Made by a program: the position numbers and the translations under genes. Below, in pieces: positions 1-5,419 of a DNA stretch of 5,419 nucleotides (position 1 is the stretch's first letter; every line of letters starts with the position of its first letter). Origin of the DNA: Chitinophagaceae bacterium UBA2467 (GTDB lineage: Bacteria > Bacteroidota > Bacteroidia > Chitinophagales > Chitinophagaceae). The stretch spans positions 1-5,419 of the forward strand of contig DDPN01000161.1 in NCBI GenBank assembly GCA_002342205.1, in the 5' to 3' direction. Under the pieces are notes generated by a model. It was not told the DNA's origin. It ran no database searches and was given only the letters and a program-made list of their open reading frames with translations.

Positions 1-97
1 GTCCTTTTTCTTTATTACAAGCAAAAGGCACTCCCGCAATCAGCATCAATGCGAATGCGAAGTAAAGACGCTGGGTTAATCTTGTTTTGGTGCTCAT
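1..97 (-). CDS. Putative lipoprotein, N-terminal fragment (gene runs off the left edge)
   Basis: An ATG at 97-95 on the minus strand opens a frame with no stop through position 1, giving 32 visible residues. They begin MSTKTRLTQRL, continue with a hydrophobic core (YFAFALMLIAGVPFA), and reach a cysteine at residue 27 followed by NKEKG. The basic N-terminus, hydrophobic stretch and Cys followed by polar residues fit a lipoprotein signal peptide (signal peptidase II). The residue at -3 from Cys is Pro, so the lipobox is not canonical, and a signal peptidase I peptide remains possible. A short purine-rich TAGAGGT lies directly before the ATG. The gene is divergent from the TonB-dependent receptor across 76 bp, so shared regulation is plausible, and Bacteroidota receptors are often accompanied by surface or periplasmic lipoproteins. 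The mature protein lies outside the window, so no function can be assigned. Confidence 0.62.
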   Translation of the reverse strand, partial: MSTKTRLTQRLYFAFALMLIAGVPFACNKEKG

Positions 98-120
98 ACC
101 TCTAATTTAAAATAATTTTT

Positions 121-148
121 TTTGTAACAATGTTGCATTTTAAATTTG
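121..148 (+). promoter_or_regulatory. Candidate Bacteroidota-type promoter for the receptor gene
   Basis: TAAATTTG at 141-148 matches the Bacteroidota -7 consensus TAnnTTTG exactly. TTTG at 121-124 matches the -33 element, with a 16-nt gap that is slightly shorter than typical. Transcription would start near 152-155, giving a leader of about 20 nt before the ATG at 174. The region is AT-rich, so a chance match is possible. What strengthens it is that the flanking palindromes cover both promoter elements. Confidence 0.4.
122..138. promoter_or_regulatory. Operator-like inverted repeat, box 1
   Basis: TTGTAACAATGTTGCAT contains the 7-1-7 inverted repeat TGTAACA-A-TGTTGCA (123-137), in which 6 of 7 pairs match. 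It lies 24 nt upstream of the lipoprotein ATG and overlaps the proposed -33 element of the receptor promoter. The 7-1-7 geometry is typical of Fur-superfamily sites (Fur, Zur, PerR), but the regulator is inferred, not shown. Confidence 0.45.
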
Positions 149-162
149 CAACAAAGTTTCAA
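146..162. promoter_or_regulatory. Operator-like inverted repeat, box 2
   Basis: TTGCAACAAAGTTTCAA has arms TTGCAAC and GTTTCAA around AAA, with 6 of 7 pairs matching. Symmetry extends outward to 144-164 (8 of 9 pairs). It is identical to box 1 at 13 of 17 positions and is centred 24 bp from it. It overlaps the proposed -7 element and transcription start, a position expected for a repressor site. An alternative reading pairs the right arm of box 1 with the left arm of box 2 (GTTGCA at 132-137, TGCAAC at 147-152). Confidence 0.45.
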
Positions 163-173
163 ATAGTTGACCT

Positions 174-2597
174 ATGCTATCTGTATTTCGAGTTGTCTTA
201 TTGAGTATTTTTTTTGTTTTTGGAGGAGTGCTTTTGACAAAGGCCCAAGTTGGAAAAGGCTATTCGCTATCAGGACGTATCAGCAATACAGTAACGGGAG
301 AAGTATTGCCTGGTGCAGTATTGGTCTTATCTGATTTAAAGCGAAGTGTTCTTTCCGATAAAAACGGAGACTTCAGTTTTTCAGCAATATATCCAGGCCA
401 CCACATATTGGAAATATCACACGCAGGGTTCGCTACGCTTGTATTACATGTTGAGCTAACGAGTGACTTGCAAAAGGATATTAGTTTGTCTCCTGTATTT
501 GTAGAAAATCAGGGAGTAGTGGTTACAGGAATTTCTTCACCTACCAGTATTCGTAAAACCCCTGTTCCAATTACAATTGTCAGACAGTCAGATTTACAAC
601 AGTCCGCTTCTTCCAATATCATTGATGCATTAAGTAAAGTGCCAGGTGTGGCGCAGCTCACCACAGGACCTGCAATTTCTAAACCTATTATCAGGGGTTT
701 AGGAAATAATCGGGTAGTGGTGGTTAATGACGGCATTCGTCAGGAAGGACAACAATGGGGCGATGAACATGGTTTAGAAATTGATGAACTAAGTGTGAAT
801 CGAGTAGAGATTTTAAAAGGACCTTCTTCCTTGTTATATGGTAGCGACGCTTTAGCGGGGGTGATTCATTTTCAATCTGCTCCACCTGTAGAAGAAGGCA
901 CGATGAAAGGTAGGGTTGTTAGTAATTATCAAACGAATGGAAACCTCTATAATACACATCTACAGCTAGGTGGTAATAATAAAGGCTTTAATTGGAGTAG
1001 CTATGGTAGTTTGAAAAGTGCAGCTGATTATTCAAACAAATTTGATGGGAAAGTGCTGAATTCGCGGTTTAAAGAAATTAATGCAGGTGGACATGTTGGG
1101 ATCAATAAAAAATGGGGATATGCACATCTATTAGTTTCAAGTTTTAATCAGCGTTTGGGTGTGGTTGAAGGTGAAAGGGATGATGCAACAGGTAATTTTA
1201 TCTTGTATGGAGGAACACCTTTGGAGCGAGTGGCAACCCAATCTGATTTCAGGGGAAGAAAGGTGTTAGTTCCTAACCAGCAAGTACAACATTTTAAATT
1301 GGTTGCCGATAATTCGATTGCAATTGGAAAAAGTCGTTTGAAAATTGGATTGGGTTGGCAACAGAATCTGCGTAAAGAATTTGGTGAACCAGAGAAGCCA
1401 AAGGAAGAAGAGTTATTCTTTGATTTGCGTACATTCAATTATACGTTGCATTGGCAATTGCCAGAAAAAAATGAGTGGCATACCACACTTGGCGTGAATG
1501 GTATGCAACAACAAAACACCAATAAGGGAGAGGAACGTTTGATTCCGGATTATAATCTATTTGATGCAGGATTCTTCTTATTTACACAGCGGTTACAGAA
1601 TAAAATATCCTGGAGTGGTGGACTTCGCTTTGATGCGCGTGCGATTGAAGGAAGTGCCTACCAAGAAAATGGGCAACTTAAATTTTCTTCATTTAAGAAA
1701 AATTTTTCTAATTGGTCAGGAAGTGTTGGAGTTAGCTATGAGCCAACTTCTTCTATAGTAGTAAAAGCAAATCTGGCAAGGGGATTTAGGGCGCCATCTT
1801 TATCCGAGTTGGCTAGCAATGGGGCACATGAGGGAACCAATCGATATGAATATGGCAGGCTGGATTTGCGCTCAGAGACCAGCTTACAAGGTGATTTGGG
1901 TATCGAATTACAGTTCGAGCATGTTGGTTTTGAATTGAGCACTTTCTATAATCAGATTAATAATTTTATTTTTTATCGGAAATTAAATTCCGTGCGAGGG
2001 GGTGATTCTACTCTTTTGCTAAATGGGGAAGAACTTACTGCTTTTGCTTTTCAGCAAAATACTGCACGATTGCAGGGCATAGAATTCAATATGGATATTC
2101 ATCCTCATCCATTAGATTGGTTACATATTGAAAACAGCTTCTCTTTGGTACAAGGAAAATTCAATAGCGATATTGATCCTGCTATTGCAGGAAGTAACCA
2201 GCTACCTTTAATCCCGGCACCCCGTTGGAATGGCGAGATAAGAGGAGATTTTGAAAAAGGATGGGGTACTTTTCGCCAAGTGTATGTAAAGCTGGCAGCG
2301 CAACAAACTTTTTCGCAGGATCGATTTTTTACAGGGTTTAACACAGAAACCAGAACCCCTGCTTATTTACTAATTGATGCGGGGGTTGGTTTTTCAATGA
2401 TAAATCGAAATAAAAAAACCGTTGCATCGATTCATCTAGCGGCTACAAATCTTGGAGATATAGCCTGGCAATCGCATACTAGTCGACTTAAGTACACCGC
2501 GGAAAATCTTCAAACGGGAAGGATGGGCGTGTTCAATAGGGGTCGTAATTTTTCAATTCGTGTGATTGTTCCTTTTAAATGGGACAGGAGTCGTTAA
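174..2597 (+). CDS. TonB-dependent outer-membrane receptor, ZnuD-like (putative zinc/metal uptake)
   Basis: This is a complete 807-aa outer-membrane active transporter that would import its ligand into the periplasm using TonB-ExbBD energy. Residues 1-24 form a signal peptide, with probable cleavage after TKA. Residues about 30-107 form a carboxypeptidase-regulatory-like beta-sandwich (SGRISNTVTGEVLPGA, then DKNGDFSFS), a common N-terminal extension in Bacteroidota. GVVVTG at 114-119 sits where a TonB box would be. The plug follows at about 125-235, with VEILKGPSSLLYGSDALAGV at 211-230. A 22-strand-type barrel fills the rest, ending in an aromatic-rich strand (FSIRVIVPF) six residues before the C-terminus. 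QWGDEHG at 194-200 in the plug and ELASNGAHEGTNRYE (His552) in the barrel resemble the ZnuD zinc/haem receptor group, and HPHPLDWLH (His643, 645, 651) adds possible metal ligands. The substrate is inferred; siderophore, haem or another metal complex remain possible. The control region ahead carries Fur-type boxes. Confidence 0.93.
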   Translation: MLSVFRVVLLSIFFVFGGVLLTKAQVGKGYSLSGRISNTVTGEVLPGAVLVLSDLKRSVLSDKNGDFSFSAIYPGHHILEISHAGFATLVLHVELTSDLQKDISLSPVFVENQGVVVTGISSPTSIRKTPVPITIVRQSDLQQSASSNIIDALSKVPGVAQLTTGPAISKPIIRGLGNNRVVVVNDGIRQEGQQWGDEHGLEIDELSVNRVEILKGPSSLLYGSDALAGVIHFQSAPPVEEGTMKGRVVSNYQTNGNLYNTHLQLGGNNKGFNWSSYGSLKSAADYSNKFDGKVLNSRFKEINAGGHVGINKKWGYAHLLVSSFNQRLGVVEGERDDATGNFILYGGTPLERVATQSDFRGRKVLVPNQQVQHFKLVADNSIAIGKSRLKIGLGWQQNLRKEFGEPEKPKEEELFFDLRTFNYTLHWQLPEKNEWHTTLGVNGMQQQNTNKGEERLIPDYNLFDAGFFLFTQRLQNKISWSGGLRFDARAIEGSAYQENGQLKFSSFKKNFSNWSGSVGVSYEPTSSIVVKANLARGFRAPSLSELASNGAHEGTNRYEYGRLDLRSETSLQGDLGIELQFEHVGFELSTFYNQINNFIFYRKLNSVRGGDSTLLLNGEELTAFAFQQNTARLQGIEFNMDIHPHPLDWLHIENSFSLVQGKFNSDIDPAIAGSNQLPLIPAPRWNGEIRGDFEKGWGTFRQVYVKLAAQQTFSQDRFFTGFNTETRTPAYLLIDAGVGFSMINRNKKTVASIHLAATNLGDIAWQSHTSRLKYTAENLQTGRMGVFNRGRNFSIRVIVPFKWDRSR

Positions 2598-2598
2598 C

Positions 2599-4386
2599 CT
2601 ATTCAGCAATCTCTTTTCGCTCTCCAATTTGCTGGCGCCACATTGCATAGTACAGTCCTTTTTCTTGGAGTAATTGATCGTGCTTCCCCGTTTCGACTAT
2701 TTCTCCCTTCTCTAAAACATAAATTCGATCGGCATGCAAAATAGTAGAGAGACGGTGTGCAATCAGAATTGTGATTTGTTTCCCTGATCTGGAAACTTCT
2801 CGTATGGTGAGTGAGATTTCTTCTTCTGTTAGTGAATCTAAAGCAGAAGTAGCTTCGTCAAACAGCAATAGTTTGGGTTTGCGTAGTAATGCTCGCGCAA
2901 TGGAAAGTCGTTGTTTTTCTCCGCCGGATAATTTAAGGCCTCCCTCGCCAATCATGGTGTCAAGACCATTGTCTGCTCGATTTAATAAATTTTGACAGGC
3001 GGCTTTTTGTAATACATCCAGCAATTCTTCTTCGGTTGCTCCAGGATTGACAAAGAATAGATTTTCTCTGATGGTGCCAGAAAAAAGCTGTGTGTCCTGT
3101 GTAACAAATCCAATTTGGTTACGAAGATCTTCAAAATTGATACTGTTTTCGTCAATTCCATTATAGAGAATTCGTCCGCTTTCTGGTCTATAAAGACCCA
3201 CTAATAATTTCATCATAGTGGTTTTACCAGAACCCGATGGTCCTACAAATGCAATCGTTTCACCTGTTTTTACTTCGAAGCTGATGCCATTTAATGCTTT
3301 TTGTCGGGCCGTTGGATGCTGGAAACCTACATTTTCAAACTCTAATTTTTGGATACCTCCTAGCGGGGTGGGAGAAGCGGGCACTCTTTCCGGTTCTTTT
3401 TCCATTAGTTGGTTAAAATTCTCTAAAGAAGTTTGCGCTTCCCGGTAGGTGAGGATGATATTTCCTATTTCTTGGAGCGGTCCAAAAACAAAGAAGGAGA
3501 AAATTTGCATAGTGACGAGCTCGCCTGCATTCATTTCATGGCGAAAAATCAGCACTAGCAACATAAAGAGAATAACTTGACGAAGCGTATTGACAAACGT
3601 GCCTTGTAAAAAGCTGATGCTTCTGATTTTTTTTACTTTGGTTAATTCCAGTCCCAGGATTTTAAATGTATTTCGATTCAGGCGAGCTACTTCCTGTTCG
3701 GTGAGGCCAAGACTTTTTACCAACTCAATGTTGCGAAGTGATTCGGTGGTAGAGCCGGCTAATGCAGTTGTTTGTGATACAATTTTTTTCTGTATCACTT
3801 TGACCTTCTTACTAAATAAGTTTGAGAAATATACCAGTAGAAAAATGCCACCAAAATAAAATATAGGAAGTCTCCAATCTATGGCGGTTGCATATACCGC
3901 TACAAAAATGATTCCTATAATTACGGGGAATAGTACATTGATAAAAGAAGATACCAGACGCTCTGTGTCCACTCTTACTTTTTGTAGAATACTTAATGTT
4001 TCTCCGCTACGCGCATCTTCAAATTCTCGAAAGGGGAGTTTCATGGCATGTTGGAGGCCTTCCGTAAATACAGCCGCTCCAAATTTTTGTGTAATTAAGT
4101 TGAGCGTATAATCTTGAAAGGCCTTGGCAATTCGGCTTAGCATTGCCACGGTCACCGAGGCGGTGAGTAGGGCCAGCACACCATAATGAGGAAGCGGTTG
4201 AAAGGAAAAGAAGAATTTTTTGTACGTGTATTGCGCTGGATGCTGCGAAAAATCATTGGCCAGATTCACCAATTTTCCAAAAATAATGGGATCAACTAGC
4301 GAAAACCCAATATTGGTTGCAGATAATATCAGTACGAGGCTTACCAGCCAGCGATGAGGTTTTAAATAGCGAAAAAGTATTTTCAT
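2599..4386 (-). CDS. ABC exporter half-transporter (fused permease and ATPase), substrate unknown
   Basis: This is a complete 595-aa type I exporter of the MsbA/multidrug-like class, expected to homodimerise in the inner membrane. Numbering from the ATG at 4386, six hydrophobic segments lie near 13-31, 64-87, 144-169, 172-191, 263-281 and 291-312. The ATPase carries Walker A GPSGSGKTT (382-390), Q-loop Gln430, signature LSGGE (486-490), Walker B LLLFDE (Asp510, Glu511), D-loop SALD (514-517) and H-loop His544. All catalytic residues are intact. The A-loop reads FQHP, with His357 where an aromatic (usually Tyr) commonly stacks on adenine. The first periplasmic loop is aromatic-rich (YKKFFFSFQ, near 55-63). 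An in-frame GTG at 4392 would add two residues (MH). The ATG is preferred because related proteins commonly begin MK, but no Shine-Dalgarno sequence decides it. The gene lies 54 bp downstream of the yifB-like gene on the same strand and may share its transcript. The substrate cannot be told from sequence. Confidence 0.93.
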   Translation of the reverse strand: MKILFRYLKPHRWLVSLVLILSATNIGFSLVDPIIFGKLVNLANDFSQHPAQYTYKKFFFSFQPLPHYGVLALLTASVTVAMLSRIAKAFQDYTLNLITQKFGAAVFTEGLQHAMKLPFREFEDARSGETLSILQKVRVDTERLVSSFINVLFPVIIGIIFVAVYATAIDWRLPIFYFGGIFLLVYFSNLFSKKVKVIQKKIVSQTTALAGSTTESLRNIELVKSLGLTEQEVARLNRNTFKILGLELTKVKKIRSISFLQGTFVNTLRQVILFMLLVLIFRHEMNAGELVTMQIFSFFVFGPLQEIGNIILTYREAQTSLENFNQLMEKEPERVPASPTPLGGIQKLEFENVGFQHPTARQKALNGISFEVKTGETIAFVGPSGSGKTTMMKLLVGLYRPESGRILYNGIDENSINFEDLRNQIGFVTQDTQLFSGTIRENLFFVNPGATEEELLDVLQKAACQNLLNRADNGLDTMIGEGGLKLSGGEKQRLSIARALLRKPKLLLFDEATSALDSLTEEEISLTIREVSRSGKQITILIAHRLSTILHADRIYVLEKGEIVETGKHDQLLQEKGLYYAMWRQQIGERKEIAE

Positions 4387-4440
4387 GTGCACAGTTTAAA
4401 CTGCGGCAAAGGTCGTTTAAAATGATCATTGAAATGGCAA
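4387..4440 (-). other. Linker between the yifB-like gene and the ABC exporter, with two perfect palindromes
   Basis: The 54 bp between the yifB-like stop and the exporter ATG contain CAGTTTAAACTG (4392-4403, 12 bp) and AATGATCATT (4421-4430, 10 bp), both perfectly self-complementary. Neither is followed by a T-tract on the minus strand, so a terminator is unlikely. The best promoter match, GACCTTTG on the minus strand, agrees with TAnnTTTG except at its first base and lacks a well-spaced upstream partner. Co-transcription of the two genes is the simpler reading. Confidence 0.35.
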
Positions 4441-5419
4441 TTATAATTCTTGTCTATCCAAATTTCGGAAACTGATGGCCTCTGCTAAATGAATGGGTTG
4501 GATAATTTCGGCCTGATCCAAATCAGCAATAGTTTGTGCGATTTTTAAAATTTTGTCATAGGCCCTGATGGACAGGTTCAACTTGTTTAATGCCGTTTCT
4601 ATAAGTTTTTTACCTGCTACCTCTATTTTGCATTTTTGCTGAACGGCTTTAGGTGTAGCTTGGCCATTACAGTTAATCCTATCGAATTGTTTCCATCTTT
4701 CCTGCTGTTGAGCTCGCGCTGCTTTGATAGCATCAATAGTTGTGATAGAATTCCCTTTTTGGGGTTTTGAATTTATTAATAGGTCAGATTTGTCAACAGG
4801 TTTCACTTCTACATGCAGATCAATACGGTCTAGTAATGGGCCAGAAATTTTATTTCTATATCGATAAATTGCTCCTGGAGGACAAGTGCAGTTTTTAGTG
4901 GGATGGGTAAAATAGCCGCAGGGACAGGGATTCATTGCCGCGATCAATTGAAAGTTAGCAGGATACATACGCGTTTGTCCGCCTCTTGATAGTGCAATTC
5001 TGTATTCCTCCAGCGGCTGCCGAAGGGCTTCTAACACGTTACGTTTGAATTCAGGTAATTCATCTAAAAAAAGAACCCCATGATGTGCCAGTGTAATTTC
5101 TCCAGGTTGGAGTGTACGTCCACCCCCAATCAAACCCGCATCTGATAAAGAGTGGTGTGGGTTTCTGAAAGGTCTTTTTAAGTTGTGTGAATCATTACCT
5201 AAGGGTAATCCGATTGCAGATAAGATTTTAAAAGTGTCAATAGCTTCTAGGCGTGATAGTGGCGGCAATAATGAAGGAAGTTTTTTTGCCAGCATTGTTT
5301 TGCCTGCGCCCGGTGGGCCCATTAATAGTAAATGATGGCCACCTGCTGCTGCAATTTCAAGGGCACGCTTTGCAAAGACTTGTCCATAAATTTCGGCGAG
5401 TGGGTCTTCTTGTTCAGAA
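4441..5419 (-). CDS. YifB/ComM-family Mg-chelatase-like AAA+ ATPase, C-terminal part (5' end beyond the window)
   Basis: The C-terminal 325 residues of a family normally about 510 aa long are visible. The frame stays open from the internal Met at 5322 to the right edge, and the extra residues (including AKRALEIAAAGGHHLLL) are typical of the family, so 5322 is not the start. In visible numbering, Walker A GPPGAGKT is at 34-41, Walker B GVLFLDE ends at Asp119-Glu120, and the arginine finger in SGPLLDRID is Arg198. NPCPCG followed by CTC gives Cys165, 167, 177 and 179, a possible zinc site. The C-terminal Mg-chelatase domain contains LSIRAYDKIL (sensor-2-like Arg285) and ends LDRQEL. The missing part should be the Lon-protease-like ChlI domain. 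In Vibrio and Haemophilus, ComM is a hexameric branch-migration helicase that aids integration of transforming DNA. The same role here is inferred from family. It is not a true magnesium chelatase of chlorophyll synthesis. Confidence 0.93.
   Translation of the reverse strand, partial: SEQEDPLAEIYGQVFAKRALEIAAAGGHHLLLMGPPGAGKTMLAKKLPSLLPPLSRLEAIDTFKILSAIGLPLGNDSHNLKRPFRNPHHSLSDAGLIGGGRTLQPGEITLAHHGVLFLDELPEFKRNVLEALRQPLEEYRIALSRGGQTRMYPANFQLIAAMNPCPCGYFTHPTKNCTCPPGAIYRYRNKISGPLLDRIDLHVEVKPVDKSDLLINSKPQKGNSITTIDAIKAARAQQQERWKQFDRINCNGQATPKAVQQKCKIEVAGKKLIETALNKLNLSIRAYDKILKIAQTIADLDQAEIIQPIHLAEAISFRNLDRQEL

Larger units (their letters stand above)
98..173. promoter_or_regulatory. Divergent intergenic control region (lipoprotein / receptor)
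   Basis: These 76 bp separate the minus-strand lipoprotein start at 97 from the receptor ATG at 174. The left half is an A/T-rich run (about 105-123). The right half carries two related palindromes and a candidate rightward promoter, described separately. No Shine-Dalgarno sequence precedes the receptor ATG, which is normal for Bacteroidota. A promoter for the leftward gene could not be identified with confidence. Confidence 0.6.

Noticed and set aside
1148..1438. Minus-strand open frame of 96 codons inside the receptor gene
   Set aside because: It is fully inside a well-supported gene, its product resembles no known protein, and it fits a shadow frame. The same holds for the other short frames opposite the receptor and the exporter.
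1561..1758. Plus-strand 65-codon frame overlapping the receptor in another frame
   Set aside because: The receptor frame continues without a break and matches barrel sequence. There is no sign of a frameshift or a separate start signal.
174..2597. SusC-like glycan receptor of a polysaccharide utilisation locus
   Set aside because: The protein is shorter than typical SusC proteins, no SusD-like gene or glycoside hydrolase is adjacent, and the motifs fit metal-type receptors better.
2604..2634. Possible hairpin CAGCAA / TTGCTG just past the receptor stop, as a terminator
   Set aside because: The stem is only 6 bp with a 19-nt loop, no T-tract follows on either strand, and it lies within the coding sequence of the ABC exporter.
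4441..5419. Magnesium chelatase subunit of chlorophyll or bacteriochlorophyll synthesis
   Set aside because: The NPCPCG/CTC cysteine motif and the LSIRAYDKIL C-terminal domain are typical of YifB/ComM, and no BchD/BchH-type neighbours are present.
1..5419. Mobile element, CRISPR array, tRNA/rRNA or defence system
   Set aside because: No transposase or integrase, array of direct repeats, cloverleaf-like sequence or defence-associated gene was found. Nearly all bases are accounted for by four housekeeping or transport genes.

Overview
The window looks like ordinary chromosome from a member of the Bacteroidota, most plausibly a Chitinophagaceae/Sphingobacteriales-type organism. This is an inference. 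It rests on the moderately AT-rich sequence, the near absence of Shine-Dalgarno sequences, a TonB-dependent receptor carrying an N-terminal carboxypeptidase-regulatory-like domain, and a promoter resembling the Bacteroidota TTTG / TAnnTTTG type.

Layout: (1) Positions 1-97 hold the first 32 codons of a minus-strand gene whose product looks like an exported lipoprotein. (2) Positions 98-173 are a 76-bp divergent intergenic region with two similar imperfect palindromes, 24 bp centre to centre, lying over a candidate promoter. (3) Positions 174-2597 (+) encode a complete 807-aa TonB-dependent outer-membrane receptor whose motifs resemble the ZnuD zinc/haem receptor group. (4) Positions 2599-4386 (-) encode a complete type I ABC exporter half-transporter of unknown substrate, converging on the receptor gene with one base between the stop codons. 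(5) Positions 4441-5419 (-) encode the C-terminal 325 residues of a YifB/ComM-family AAA+ ATPase, whose start lies beyond the right edge.

How the parts may work together: the receptor and the divergent lipoprotein share a control region containing Fur-superfamily-like (7-1-7) boxes. This suggests a metal-responsive uptake locus, with zinc as the first guess. The yifB-like gene and the exporter gene are co-oriented, 54 bp apart, and may be co-transcribed, although their functions are not obviously related.

No RNA gene, mobile element, CRISPR array, convincing terminator or clearly new system is visible. The most interesting feature is the tandem operator-like structure between the lipoprotein and receptor genes.
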